From Camillea tinctor (taxonomy: Eukaryota > Ascomycota > Sordariomycetes > Xylariales > Xylariaceae): 64,000 nucleotides of DNA. The notes under the pieces are model-generated. The model was not told the DNA's origin. It saw only the letters and a program-made list of their open reading frames with translations, and made no database searches. Positions within the stretch are counted from its first letter, which is position 1. Each line of letters opens with the position of its first letter. Shown one piece after another: positions 11,112 to 24,095 of this stretch. The DNA is taken from assembly GCA_022578605.1 (NCBI GenBank), contig MU394113.1:185155-249154 (forward strand). Direction: 5' to 3'. The position numbers and the translations under genes were made by a program.

Positions 11112-12597
11112 ATGCCAGGGGTAATTATCGAAAACTATGAACAGGTGCCCGTCACCAAGGAAAACCGTGAGTGATGTGAAATTTAGACAGATATATATCG
11201 GCATCTAATACCATTTTAGTCGACTGGGCCGACCTTGTCACCTTAGATCTGAGCCTCTTCGATCAGCCAGGGGGGAAACAAGAATTGGTAAACCAGCTTG
11301 ATTATGCTGTTCGCAATGTTGGTATGGAAAATTCACTGAGCTGTTCATTATCTATCACAATTTCTTGACCTTGATGACTCAGACGAACTATAGGTTTCTT
11401 CTATGTGAAAAACTTCAACATCTCCCAAGAGGAAGTGGATCGTCAATTCGCTCTTGGGCGGGAGTTCTACGCTCTACCCCTAGAGGAGAAGCTTAAATAC
11501 CACAACGCCAAGGACCTAGAGAGCGGAGAGTATAACGGATACCGGCCGGCTGGGCATCGGATGTAAGTGAAGCTTGTGTTCAAACTAAGTTATAAGACAG
11601 ATCAATTAACCTAGTTTGCGTATAGTCTTGGCAACGGCATCAGGGATAACGTGCAGGTCTACAACATACCCAAATTCGACGGCTACCACAAGCGCCAACA
11701 GCCTCCTGTACTCGAGGCCAACATCAAAGAAATTGAGGCTTTCTCAAGGGTGGGATTTCACCATGTTACTTGACAGATCCCTGAACTAACAGTGCTACAA
11801 TAGAAATGCCACGACGAAGTAGTCGTCAAGCTGCTCCGCCTCTTCGCCATCCTTCTCGAGCTGCCCGACGAAGACCAGCTCGTGCGTGACCACCAGTACG
11901 ACGTGAAAGGTGAGGACCACCTACGGTACATGCACTACGCAGCGCGGGGTGCCGAAGAGAACAAGAAAGTCGGAGACTTGTACAGCCCAGGACACACCGA
12001 CCTTGGCACGGTGACGCTCCTCTTCCGCCAGCCCGTCGCCGCCCTGCAGATCCTCAACTCGGAGGGCCAGTGGAAGTGGGTCAAGCCCCAAGACAGCACC
12101 ATTACCATCAACACGTGCGACGCCCTGACGGCGCTCACCGGCGGGCTCATCAAGTCTAGCATCCACCGGGTGCACGCCCCGCCGCAGGACCAGGCGCACA
12201 TCGACCGCCTCGGCGTGCTGTACTTTGCGCGGTACGTAGTCACCCCACTTCATCCCTTTGCCCCCTCTTTCGATTGTCAGGGGTAAGGGGCAGGAAGAAA
12301 GAAAAAGAAGAAAAATAATAATCAAGATAACGACCCACTAACGTGTCTCCCGCCAGACCCAACAACCACGTAGTCCTCGACCCGATCCCGAACAGCCCGC
12401 TCCTGCAGCGCCTCGGGCTCACATCCAACGCCTTCACCGAGATCGGCCAGCACCTGACGACGGAGCAGTGGGTCAAGGTCCGGCAGACGCAGCAGCAGCG
12501 CCCCCGCGCCAGTGCCAAGATCGAGGGCAGCAAGTACACGTACGAGAAGAAGGATCTAGAGATCCTGCCGGGCTTGCTCGCTACGGTGCATAACTAG
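11112..12597 (+). CDS. 2-oxoglutarate/Fe(II)-dependent dioxygenase (isopenicillin N synthase-like fold)
   Basis: Six exons (11112-11166, 11220-11321, 11394-11562, 11626-11749, 11804-12231, 12357-12597) give 372 aa. The N-terminal part has the family stretch NVGFFYVKNF followed by GREFYALPLEEKLKY and NGYRPAGHR. The iron triad is H214-T-D216 (in GHTDLGTVTLLF) and H271 (in SSIHRVHAPP). R285 (DRLGVLYF) is placed to bind the 2-oxoglutarate carboxylate. Relatives oxidise or desaturate small molecules in secondary metabolism, and no substrate can be named here. No signal peptide, so cytosolic. The last intron (12232-12356) is the longest of the gene at 125 bp. Divergent from the MFS gene and 3 kb from the P450. 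Confidence 0.9.
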
Positions 12598-14521
12598 GTG
12601 AAGCGGATAAAATAGGAATTTGGGCTTTTTGGCTCGTTGGGAAAGCAGAGCTAGCTAGCTTAAGTGTGTTGAAGAGGAAGAGGGAAAGGGGTGAAATTTG
12701 AAGGGGAGCTTCATTGTGTTGGCCCCCATCCCCTGAGCGCATTGACTCAATGGAAGGCTCGCGGTGAGGTTAGCTTAACAGGATGTTGTGGTTTGTAGAT
12801 GTTGTTATAAAGCATTATTTGGCACATCACCAGCAAGAAGCAGCAGAACCGAGTATATATGCGTATATATATATGTAAATGAATCACGACCTTGAACACG
12901 ATCTCGTATTGTATATTCCATTTGGACGGTTATGACAAGCAAACTCTAATTGCCAACATTTCCATACTCTGTATATATTCATCTCAGACATTTATTCTTG
13001 CAAAATAAATCTTGCAGGCCTTTATAGGTCGAATTGCGATATACTAGTTCTCAATAGTTATTAGCAAAGCGCCTCCCCCCTTTTAAACATACCGGTATAA
13101 AATGGCTGTGTGTTTGCAATTCTCAACTTGTTCGGGTTTCATTAACCTCAACCCATTCTAATGATTTGGATGATATCGCCACAGCCCTTTATATGTCCTC
13201 TGCGGCAGATGATGAACGGCTCGCGACTTGAGCTTCTTTGCATGAACTTTCAGCGCGATATAACGCAGAAATATTTATTTACTGCTCTGGGTCGAAAATA
13301 CTTTGCAGACCTGGGATAGAGAAAAATTAACTATCTTTGAAGAATACCCTAGAATGAAGAATAACTTACTAAAGCAACTTTGAGATTCCTAGCCTACCTA
13401 AGGTATCCAGTCATTCGGATCGTTCCGACGTACAACCTTTTCAAGTAATTAGGTAGAAGGTGGTGATGTCCTATAATCTGCAGTCCTCCCAGTTCCGACT
13501 CTCCCGTCTTTCCTTAGACAAGCGCTCCCCCTGATTTCTCTCGGCGGACCGCAGATAGCCGATTGCCTGATCGCGCGGCGCAACCCGGGGAACATGGGGG
13601 AGGATGTAACGTGGTAGCGCATGCATTTGTCATCGGGGGGAAGGGTAATTCGGATATCGTCCCCCCCAAATTTCCCAAGGGGGAACCCCGCGGCGGTGGG
13701 AAACTTTTTGGGAGGGGCTGACCTAGTGCATGTTTCCCTCCACGATCTGGAGATGTAGTGCAGCGTCGTAATGATGGTCGTTCCACCGCGTCGCTGGAAT
13801 CCGGGGCGTCGTTTTGATTAATCGTATTTCATTTCTTCCTTCTCTTTTTGTATATCGATGACATACAGTCAATACTATGACCTTCCACCATACGTAGTTG
13901 TTGTTCAGAATTGGGAGAGTAGTATGTAGACAAACTCCCCGATTTTTGTAAGTCTTTAGCTAAGACAGGGGTTGCTGTAAGGAAGCACTCATCAATTAAG
14001 CTAGTCTATTCTTACGTTAGTAACGGCGGAATGTATGTTGTAAGGTATTCTTAGATGAAACCAGGTAATGTTTAGCAGGATAATAAGGAACAGGAATTGT
14101 AATAGTATAAGGAAGTGCATTAATACAAATCATAACCTCTCACAAATAGGTTCCTTGAGAATTCTAGTGCCAATACCATCAAAGCACTAACAGCGTTACA
14201 GTTTAGAACTATTTCAACGACATTTTTCAAGGCTAGCTTGTGAAAGGGGGATAGAGGAAAAAGCAGAAATTATATATCAAAGACTCTACTATGAATTATA
14301 TATAAATCGCAATAGTATCATGCACCTTACATCTCTTCCCATGATTGAAACCTATTTCACCCCAGTAAAACCCAACGCCTTACCTCCTCTCCTCTGCGTA
14401 GTATCAAGCAATGTCACTGACCTTCTTTCTAACCCGATCTTTTCTCTTTAACATTCATGTAATCATGAAAACGGAAATAAAACGACATCTCAATCAAACA
14501 CTCTTATTAGTGTCTTGCTTA
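12598..14521. other. Intergenic, no gene seen
   Basis: About 1.9 kb between the 3' ends of the dioxygenase and phosphoketolase genes. It includes a GC-rich patch near 13.5-13.8 kb with homopolymer runs. The 90-codon frame there is low complexity and is not credited. Confidence 0.5.
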
Positions 14522-17164
14522 TCAGGACGCAGCGGGTCTTTCCCACTTCCAGTTACTTAGGAATGGCGGGTCCACGCCGTTCTCAAATGCGTCGGCCGCA
14601 GCAGCAAGCTGCTGGTTCTTGAGCGCTTCGCGGGCCGCTGCGCCGCGGTTACTAAGCTGCGGCATGCGGTCGATAGCGTCCATGGCGAGACTGAAGCGGT
14701 CTGTCTGGTTGCGGATGGCAAGCTCAAGGGGCGTGTCGATGTTGCCCTTCTCTTTGTAGCCTATTTACAGAAAAGATTATTGAGTTTAGTGATGAATCGG
14801 AATAAGTGAGCCCCAAGTTAAAAGGGGGACGAGTGGGGGAGCTTTACCTCTGACGTGAATGTTCATGGTACCGGGACGCTTGTAAGTCAGGCGGTGCACG
14901 AGCCACGGGTACGAGTGGAAGTTGAAGATAATCGGCGTGTTGTCCGTGAAGAGGGCAACCCACTCGGCGTCCGTGAGCCCGTGGGGGTGGTCGGTATGCG
15001 AGATCAGCTTGAACATGTCTACCACGTTGACGCAGCGGATCTTGAGCTCGGGGAAGTGCTGCAACAGCAGGTCGATGGCGGCAAGGGACTCGTGCGTCGA
15101 AACGTCACCGCAGCTGGCCATGACGAGGTCGGGTTCCACGCCGGCGTCTGTGCTGAACTGCGGCCAGATGCCGATGCCCTTGGTGCAGTGCTCCACAGCT
15201 TGTTCCATGGTCAAGAACTGGAGATGGTTCTGCTTGTCGGCGACGATCACGTTGACGTAGTTGGATGAGCGGAAGCAGTGGTCCATGACTGCAAAGATAG
15301 GTTAGTATATGTCAATGTATAAGCTGCCTATATTTAGAGAATGCTCACCTGAGAGAAGACAATTTCCATCAGGAGGTAGATAGATCCGGACTACCTCGGG
15401 GCTCTTGTTCGCGACAACATCGAGGAAACCAGGATCCTGGTGAGTAAAACCGTTGTGGTCCTGTCTCCAGACAACAGCGGTCAGGAGAATGTTAAGAGAT
15501 GGCACCTTAGCACGCCACTCCACCTCAAGACACTTCTCGAGCCATTTACAGTGCTGGCAAAAATATTAGCTATGCACTTACTCTAGGAGTATTTTTCAGG
15601 GGTTACGAACCTGGTTGACCATAGAATCGATGACGTGGATGAAGGGTTCATAGCTGTTGAGGAAACCATGTCTTCCAGTGAGAAGATAACCCTCAAGCCA
15701 CCCTTCGCAAGTGTGTTCTGAAAGCATCTCCATAACTCTTCCGAATGGGGACAGGTTGCCTCCGTCGGCATCTTCCTCAAAGTATTCACCTAACCAGGCC
15801 TTTTTGCCAGCCTCATAAACGGCACCCAGCTTATTGGACTCGGTCTCATCCGGGCCCCAGATACGGAAGTTGGTCGGGTTATTCTTAACGATATCGCGCA
15901 GGAATTTGGCGAAGTTCTGCATTGCCCCCTCGTTCACGGCTCCGGCCTTATCAACCTTTATAGCGTAGTCTCTAAAGTCCGGCATCTTAAGGGGCTTGGT
16001 AAGCTGGCCGCCGTTCGCGACGGGATTTGCGCTCATGCGGCTCAGTCCGGTAGGGCAGAGCTCCTTGAGCTCAGCTGAGATCCTCCCTTCTTTGCCGAAG
16101 ATACGATCCGGCTCGTAGCTGCGCATCCACTCCTCCAGGGTCTTAAGGCTGGCTGGGTTGGTCTTTGCATCTGTGATGGGCACTTGGTGCGAGCGCCAAA
16201 AGCCCTCTAGGTAGTGGCCATTGATCTGTCGTGGCGCCGTCCATCCCTTTGGTGTACGCAGAACGATCATCGGCCATCTAGGACGGAAAGGCACACCGGA
16301 ATCGCGAGCTTGCTTTTGGAACTTCTTGATCTCCTGGACACAATGCTCAAGAGTCGCAGCCATTGCCTGATGCATTGTATCGATGTCGTCTCCTTCCACA
16401 AAGTACGGCTGCCAGCCATAGCCGAGGAACAGCTGCTCAAGTTCCTTGTGTGTGATACGGGCGAGAAGAGTTGGGTTGTTGATCTTGTAACCATTGAGGT
16501 GCAAGACTGGGAGAACAGCACCATCACAAATAGGGTTGAGAAATTTGGTGCTGTGCCACGCCGTCGCCAATGGACCAGTCTCAGCCTCACCGTCACCAAC
16601 CATTGTTAGGGAAATAAGATTGGGGTGATCAAAGACAGTACCAAAGGCGTGGGACACGGAGTACCCCAGCTCTCCACCTTCGTGGATACTACCCGGAGTC
16701 TCAGGTGTAGCATGTGACCCAATACCTCCGGGGAAACTGAACTGCTTGAAGAATACTTGCATACCCTCTGGGTCTTCGGTTTTCTCGGGGTAGACCTCCG
16801 AGTAGGTACCCTCGAGATAGGCTTGAGATAGGACCGCCGGAGCACCGTGACCCGGGCCAGAAATAAACAGGGCATCAAGGTCGTACTTCTTGATAAGCCG
16901 GTTGAAGTGCATATATGTGAATATTTGGCCAGGAGCAGATCCGAAATGTCCGAGTTGGCGAGCCTTGATGTGTTCAGCCTTTAGGGGTTCCCGAAGAAGC
17001 GGGTTCTCCCTGAGATAGATCATGCCCAACGAGAGATATAGAGAAGCTTTGAAAAAATCATTGTATTTCTGTATCTCTTCCTTGGTAAGGGGCTCTCCTT
17101 GAACAGTGGACCGAGCCAGGCCGAAAGGCCGGATTGCCTCAATCTCGGCCTTGTTATCTGTCAT
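14522..17164 (-). CDS. Xylulose-5-phosphate/fructose-6-phosphate phosphoketolase
   Basis: Four exons (17164-15611, 15553-15349, 15288-14848, 14760-14522) encode 812 aa, the usual length for this family. The enzyme splits xylulose-5-P or fructose-6-P with phosphate into acetyl-P plus glyceraldehyde-3-P or erythrose-4-P, using thiamine diphosphate; it acts in the cytosol. Visible marks: [10 protein letters not shown] (71-80), GPGHGAP (103-109), the ThDP/Mg motif GDGEAETG (190-197), HLNGYKI, then the pyrimidine and C-terminal transketolase-like domains ([39 protein letters not shown]). The start is the first ATG of the conserved N-terminus. A TATA-like box lies 141 bases upstream. Fungal copies are generally thought to derive from bacterial transfer (known of the family; not tested here). 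Confidence 0.96.
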
Positions 17165-17304
17165 CGCTCTTGCGCTTATTCTGACAGGAGGTGAATATAG
17201 AATAGTAAATCTTGTTGATGTTAATTAACACGTTGATAAAGGAGAACTGATGAGAGTTGGTTGAGAACGCCGTATAGTTGAGGACAACACCCAAAGGTGA
17301 GCTG

Positions 17305-17312
17305 TATTTATA
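17305..17312 (-). promoter_or_regulatory. TATA-like box of the phosphoketolase gene
   Basis: TATAAATA on the minus strand, 141 bases upstream of the ATG, a normal distance for fungal genes. Confidence 0.4.
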
Positions 17313-20300
17313 CTGAGGACTCAACTCCCCCGGTTTCAAGACTTAATCACCAACCGGGCCGGGACTCATCCTGCTATAGCTCTGGCCTGCTCGAGATGTT
17401 GGAGGATCACGCTTGGAACGGCGGGACTGGCCAACTTCCGCGGATCAAAGAGAAGTCGATGCAACGGTCCCCGCCCACGGCGGAGGGCGCCCAACAGCTT
17501 GGGAGTGCACTCTACCAATGACATGATATCGTGGTCATAGGACCGATATACCTCAAAATTTTCAGGTCAACGGCTCGCTTACCGGCAAGCGGTATACGGA
17601 GAACAGCTATCACGACTGTCGGTGATGGTTATCACGGCCGAGTGCGAAGTTGGCATGCAATGTGGGCTGATATGATGTACGTCATGCACAACAGGCAATG
17701 ATGGACGCCGTTGACACCATTCGGGGCCATCCCGCATTTTCCTAAGACCATCTGGAGCGTTTAAAAGATCCCCATGCAGAGTGATCATACGATGAATGCT
17801 TGGGAAGCACCGTTAGAACGCATTAGCCCTAGGATGAATCGGCTAGCCTTGTCGTCCCTAGACTAGCCCAGAATCCATCCATGTAAGCAAGGAGGATCTA
17901 GAACACCGCTTCACCCGAACCTATCATCCCAATTCCTCTTATTTCCTGAGTTTCTCATTCAAGAAATCGAATTTTGGGCGCCAAGGACAAATTCTAGTGT
18001 TGTAGATCACCCGCATGGTGCCCAGCAGGTGTCAGCTTCTAGAATTATTGGCATTATCAGCTTTCCTTGGCACTCACCGTTCTACATCTAGATTGCATTC
18101 CTCTATCTTGATCATCCTCAAAGTAAAGTTCCCGGGTTAGGGTTCCCGATTTTGAATGGCAGGGACTATAGAACGAAGTTGATATCGTATGCGTATACGA
18201 TGAGGTTTGTGTTTGCACGTGTCGCCTCCCTCCTGCAATAACCCCTGCGTCCAAAATTCCGGGAAAATGGTATGACAGCTGTGTGATTGTAACGGTGCCA
18301 GAACCATCTGGTGTGGTGGCGAAACTACTTGTCATAAGAAAGAAAGAAAAACCTGGGGGGCCATCGAAAAAGCCAAGCTTTTTACCCCAGCTTGCCCAGC
18401 TTGCCCAGCTATAACTAGCCATCATCTCCCGATTAACACACGACAAGGCGAATTATAGAAGATCAGTATACTCATAATCTTCTATATGCCAACCACTGTG
18501 TAATGATAACTTGAGTTTTTGCTAGATTTACTTACTTGGCGCACAACATTGAACAATTAAAAGCTGGGAAGAATAATCCGCCATCGGTATGCCCGAGGTT
18601 GCATGTGAGATAGAAATGCCTCGAATCAAAATGGAATACGAGAAAAGGCAAGCAGCGGCATAGCGCTAGGAATTCGCCATTAGTCTACCCGCAATGACAA
18701 GTGAATCAATTCCATAGGCATGAGTCAATATAGTCTTTAGCAACATTATTCAACCTGCGCTCTCAATCTAGCTATCTATCTATAACGAAAACTAAAGCCT
18801 AGCAATGATTAGCACACATTTACACAAGTAGCTGTGATAATATAGGATTCCAAGTCCGTTAACATAATTCATATAGTTTCATTAACTCCGATTATTTCAA
18901 TTTGGTGTATAAAAGACATTTCTTAATATATTATACAAACGCATCTTACATAAATATACCTTTAGGTTCTAAAGAGCTCTGCTTGATAGAATTTCATGCG
19001 AAGCGAAACTTTTATAAAACCTTGCATTGGGTTAGTAGTCGATAGCTAAACTCAGTTTATTATATATCAATATATTTATGTGAATGAGCCTTTCTACCTA
19101 TCTTATAGGTGCAACTTCAATTTAAACACACTAAAGTCTACGAATTCTTAACAATATAACATTTACTCAAGTTGATTTTACCTGTTAAATGATAGCAGAT
19201 TCTCTTGTCTTAATGAATTATGACAAAAGAATTATCAATTCCGAGAATCTTCTAATATATATAAAAGATTTAGCCATTAACTAAATCCAATCATCTATTA
19301 CATCGTATACCTGATATAAATTGCGACAACAGAGGAAATGAATAATATAGAATACCACTTAGGCGCTTGACTTTTGACTAAATTACGGATCCGATGATCT
19401 CTATACCGTTGATCCATACCTTGATTTTCAAAGACTCATCTTAATCTATGCTTGAAACCTCTATTGGGTCCATGAGCTCCTACTTCCCGCAACCCCGACT
19501 CAAATATAAATTCGGTAAGTGATTCTAGAACACCAACTTTGAATATGATTTACGCGATGGTGGCAGTCTATAGTAACACGGCACAATCAAGTTGTCGCGT
19601 ACTATATATGGGCTAATTGCCGAAGGGAAATTAGCATTCGCTTTTCCCATATATGTAGATAGAAACAATCAAACACTCACAGCCGTCAGCATGAAACAAC
19701 GGGCTCATATGTGAAATAGAGAAGAAACACCTGGAAACTCATATGATATGTATCTTTCCGCTTCTACTCGGCCGTAAATTGAGTCTATGGTGCTCAAAGG
19801 CGCTACATAAATCGCTATAAAATACTGCGCTCCTCTTTTAGTATCTGCCATTCTCAAAATGAGTATCTTAGAGTAGGCGACTTCTTCGGGTTCACGATAT
19901 AGGTAACAGGTGGCCCTGAGCTTGAATGAGCATAAAGGGGTATTGTCGCCGCACGGATTCTCAGATTCTGGTATTCTCCATTGCTTGACGTCAGTTTTTC
20001 TTTCTTTCCGCTCGTGAAAATGGATGGGGGAGATCTTTCTTTTTATTTGTCTTGCAATTGGTATATGAAACATGTCCAATTTTGGGATCTCTTGGGACGA
20101 ACTGGCAGTGCACCAATCGGCTTCTAGCCACTAGCATTGACGATGTTTCCCTTCATTATCTCCGACTCATATAAACGTTTCACGAGGCAAGCGGCTGATC
20201 ACCGCCCCGTCCAATCATCCGTAAAATGTCAACATTGAAACATCACATCTCAAGACACCAATTCGGACGAATGAACTATTCGCGATCACCGACCCGACGA

Positions 20301-21727
20301 TCATAAACTGCCTGCAATGTTTTGGATCCCTGCAAGTGTCATTGGCGTACCTTGCAGATGGGTCTACCCTGTCGACCCCGCAAGAGGCGTGCTTCTTGTA
20401 TACATACACCTATATGTCCAGAACTAAGACTATAGGTTATAATGATGGGCACGTGAAATTTATCGTCAGTTTCGCAGGAATGAAGAATTCTCCGCTAACG
20501 GATTTATATCGTGAGTTTTGACAGCTAAAATTAAAGTAGGTTCAATAGTAATACACTATAAAGTAGGATTGTGGATTGCATACTTAACCTAGGCACCTCG
20601 GAATAGTAAATATATATATTGCCTTATAAATAACTTCTGAAAAGGAATCCCGACTAATTAATGTAACTCTGATATAAGTAGGTAGGTGGAGGTGGGGTTG
20701 GCAGAATATTCTATACTATTTACAACGTCGCAATCCAGACTATCACCTAGTCAGGTAGCTCTACTGTTGCATCCGAAAGTCGAGTCTATTCCAACAGCTT
20801 CTCGAGAGAATTTGTGGAGATACTCACTGCTGTTTTTTTTTTACACAACATACCTCATATAGAAGGGAGGGTGACATCTATATCGGATTTCCGATAATGT
20901 CACGACAGAGTAAACCATTGTCTCGCAGAATACCCTGCATCCTATATTGAGACAATCGATCTTAGTTAATAAAGAATTAGATCTCGGGGTGGCAGAATTA
21001 TCAACGTGACTGGGACATGGTCATACATACCTAAAGCTAGTTTCGATGCAAGTAATATATCGACAGGAAAAGGGTGGGGAAGCTCTAGAAGCCACTGCAA
21101 GTTTCGGCCCGAAATATCATATATTTCTTCATCTAGGAAGAATTTTATTTTACAGATGCTTTCAATAACGTGCAGTCAGTAGATAGCTAAAAATAACATG
21201 GCCGAAGTTTCTGTGGTTTCCTGATCACGCATTGTTGTAACCAACGGTGTGTAAGTCTAAGCTTATGGGAAATCGCAGTGGAAAAGGGACCGTGGCTATG
21301 AATACTCTTAAGGTCAAGTCGGTTGGACTGGGTCTGCATGTTACTACCAACACCAACATGGAGTACGCCGGATCTGATGTGGTGGAGGTTACCAAGCATC
21401 GTCTTGTAATTGCGAAGGATCGGGTAAACGGGCATCCGTCTTGAGAAGGAAAGTCGTGAAATATGCGGTGCAGATCGGTTTACTGAAATAAGCATCTACT
21501 AAATACTCAAGAAATTGAAGCTACTGGAAGTTGAATATGAGAATCTAGGATCTCACAGGGCCATCTACATGTGCTCTCGGAATTCTGCTAGGCCAAGTGA
21601 ATAGTCTTAATAAATATAAACCCTGATGGTCCTGTTATATGACCAAGATTGTTCATGGAGAGATGACGTACCTACGAAGAATTACCAGGATATTATTGAA
21701 TATATTTACGGCATATGTCAAAAACAA

Positions 21728-21729
<2 letters not shown>

Positions 21730-21763
<34 letters not shown>
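21730..21763. repeat. T34 homopolymer tract
   Basis: Thirty-four consecutive T on the plus strand. It is either slippage or the poly-A end of a retroposed insertion lying on the minus strand. No element body could be recognised beside it. Confidence 0.9.
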
Positions 21764-21765
<2 letters not shown>

Positions 21766-22661
21766 GATTTGACCATCTTATGGCCCAAGCAGCGTTGTTC
21801 ATTACCCGCGAATTTCCTGCGCTCCACGTGGAATCCACTGAATGAAACTGCTATCGTAGGGGGTTCCAAGAAGAAGACCAAATTCCAAGAATCATCACAT
21901 GTTGGATAATCAGTCAAAATTATATTTCAAAGAGTTAGCGGATTCCTGTGGGAACACACATGGTAATGAGATATACTCCTAAGGAGTTGGCATTTGCGGC
22001 CTCTGATTGGATCACGGCCTTGCCCTGGCGATCACTAGCTAATACGGGAAGGTCGGGATGCATGAAAAAGCGGTGCGCGCCTGCGGAGGTTCTACGGACA
22101 ATTAAGGTCAGGGATCTTAGGTAGTTCAGGTCTGCTTGCCTCATAATAATAAGAGGTTCCCGCTTTGGACCCCTTCCCCAGGAAAGGTCCCTCTCCAAGA
22201 ATCCTCAGAAATAAAGCCCTTGTCGAACCCAGCATCAGCTTATGCCTAAGCTATATTGCTGTGACACCTGCATGGTTTGTTAAGTTTCAGTTCGACAAGC
22301 CCCTTTAGCAGGAAACGGAAGGTAGGCGTAGGTATAAGCGGAGGGTTTAAGTCTAGGTAACCCCCATCTTACACTGCAAGCTGCGTTTAATCAAATAGGA
22401 GTAGAGAGATGTAACTACGTAACCACATGCTCGCAACGTTTCGTTGGTCAGTTTTGTTGATCAGGGACATTCGGGGGCCGGGGGCCGGGGAGTACAGTGA
22501 ATGCAGAACTGCATATAATATAAGAAGCAATGGCTTCTTTTGTTGACTCGACGCCATCTTGACCATCTGCGAGAACAAGATCCAGGTGTTCTAGTTCTGG
22601 TCCGGACATTCATTCACTTCTGCTGTAGTTACAGCATCCATTCCTTATTACATGTATTATC

Positions 22662-22669
22662 TATAAATA
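22662..22669 (+). promoter_or_regulatory. TATA-like box of the GH64 gene
   Basis: TATAAATA lies 77 bases before the GH64 start codon, followed by a CA/AT-rich leader. Confidence 0.45.
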
Positions 22670-22745
22670 TTCACATTCATTATCATCAATTAAACATTCT
22701 TTTACCCCTGCCCTGACCGCTATCCTATAGGCTGGTACGGACAAA

Positions 22746-24095
22746 ATGCGTGGTCTCCTTAACCTTGCCATAGCCACGGCGGCTACCTTTATTACTACTT
22801 CATTGTCCGCACCCATCGTGGTGAACCCTGGAGGTATTAAGGACTTGGAAATTACTTACCATAACACTGTGAACAGCACAGCTGCTACCAAAGAAGGTGG
22901 GATCTCTATCTCCACTGCGATTAAAGAGGATGGAATCTCTATCTTGGATACCGCAGATCCGTTGAAGATATCTCTGGTCAACAACTTCGAAGGAGGCCAA
23001 ATGTATGCATACGTAACCGGACAGGATCCCAGCGGTGCTATCGTGATGTTGTCAACCGATGGATCGTGGCATTTCCCGGACCCTCTAGGAAGTGTGATCC
23101 CCATAGCTATTAACGCTAGCGTAGCTCTTCCTCTTGGTGCCACGGGCCAGACAACGGAACTCACACTGCCGGACTACCTGAGCTCCGGCCGAGTTTGGAT
23201 CGCTGAGGGCACGCTTAGCTTCTTCACAGTGGCGGGTGCGGACGGAAAGGCTACTCTCGTCGAACCGTCTTCTGCAAACCCTTCAGATCCGTCCGCAGCA
23301 ATCAACTGGGGATTTGTGGAGCTCACCAATACTAAGGAAGCCGGGATCTTTGCCAATATCTCTTTCGTTGACTTTGTCGGGCTAGTCGTTGGCATGACCC
23401 TAACTCTTGGTAGTGGTGAGACGCAGACTGTCAAGGGCTTAGCTAAGGGTGCGATAGAAAGCATCTGCAATGATTTGAAGACACAAGCCGCATCGGACGG
23501 TCAGCCATGGGATGACATGTGCGTTCTTGACACCGAGGGTAACCCGCTCCGTATCCAGTCGCCGAATCTGTATATCGCGAACAACCCATCTGCCATGGAG
23601 GACTATTACAACGACTATATCGAGCAGGTGTGGTCCAAGTATGCGAACGAAGACCTCATAATCAACACCCAGACCGATGCCGGCAACGTTGCCTGCCGTA
23701 CGACAGATTCGAGGATCTCCTGCGACGGCGACAATCGTGAGTACCCCAAACCGACGACAGCCGACATCTGGGGCTGCAACTCGGGACCCTTCGCCATCCA
23801 CGCAGACGACAACGCGATTCACAAGGCCGTGGTGCCGCGGCTCTGCGCCGCCTTCACGCGTACCACGCTGCTCACCGATGGGGGCAACACGCAGCCCGGC
23901 CTTGCACGCAACAGCTACTACCAGAGCAGCCCAACGAATCACTACAGCCGCATTGTGCACTCCTACGAGACCGACGGGCGGGGCTATGCTTTCTCATATG
24001 ACGATGTAAACCCGGACAATGAGAACGAGGCGGGTGTCGTGTCGGGCGTAAACCCGACGGTCCTGGAGCTCCATGTTGGCGGCTTCTCGTCGTAA
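22746..24095 (+). CDS. Secreted glycoside hydrolase family 64 beta-1,3-glucanase
   Basis: A single exon encodes 449 aa. Residues 1-21 form a signal peptide (hydrophobic core, cleavage near SLSA|P), so the enzyme is secreted. The body matches the GH64 thaumatin-like fold: LKISLVNNF, MYAYVTGQDPSGAIVML, LPDYLSSGRVWIAEG, INWGFVELT, ANISFVDFVGL and the C-terminal LCAAFTRTTLL ... NHYSRIVHSYETDGRGYAFSYDDV. GH64 enzymes release laminaripentaose from beta-1,3-glucan. In fungi this serves wall remodelling, mycoparasitism or nutrition. The Asp in DDVNP and Glu in WIAEG are plausible catalytic residues, inferred from family knowledge. A short insert with a repeated GISI motif occurs at about residues 50-65. 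It stands alone in a gene-poor region. Confidence 0.92.
   Translation: MRGLLNLAIATAATFITTSLSAPIVVNPGGIKDLEITYHNTVNSTAATKEGGISISTAIKEDGISILDTADPLKISLVNNFEGGQMYAYVTGQDPSGAIVMLSTDGSWHFPDPLGSVIPIAINASVALPLGATGQTTELTLPDYLSSGRVWIAEGTLSFFTVAGADGKATLVEPSSANPSDPSAAINWGFVELTNTKEAGIFANISFVDFVGLVVGMTLTLGSGETQTVKGLAKGAIESICNDLKTQAASDGQPWDDMCVLDTEGNPLRIQSPNLYIANNPSAMEDYYNDYIEQVWSKYANEDLIINTQTDAGNVACRTTDSRISCDGDNREYPKPTTADIWGCNSGPFAIHADDNAIHKAVVPRLCAAFTRTTLLTDGGNTQPGLARNSYYQSSPTNHYSRIVHSYETDGRGYAFSYDDVNPDNENEAGVVSGVNPTVLELHVGGFSS

Larger units (their letters stand above)
17165..22745. other. Gene-poor intergenic region
   Basis: 5.6 kb in which I find no convincing gene. Frames of 60-130 codons exist (for example 18057-18446 and 19705-20079, minus strand) but they lack recognisable domains, have weak or non-ATG starts and no supporting splice pattern. 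The region contains the phosphoketolase promoter at the left, a T34 run at 21730 and the glucanase promoter at the right. Confidence 0.5.

Noticed and set aside
14855..15268. Plus-strand open frames opposite the phosphoketolase exon
   Set aside because: The minus strand carries conserved phosphoketolase sequence here; the opposite frames are by-products.
18057..18446. 129-codon minus-strand frame
   Set aside because: No domain or family resemblance and repetitive Ser/Trp start; not enough to call a gene.
19705..20079. 124-codon minus-strand frame
   Set aside because: The first codon is TTG and the first ATG is two codons in; the protein matches nothing I recognise and has no supporting context.
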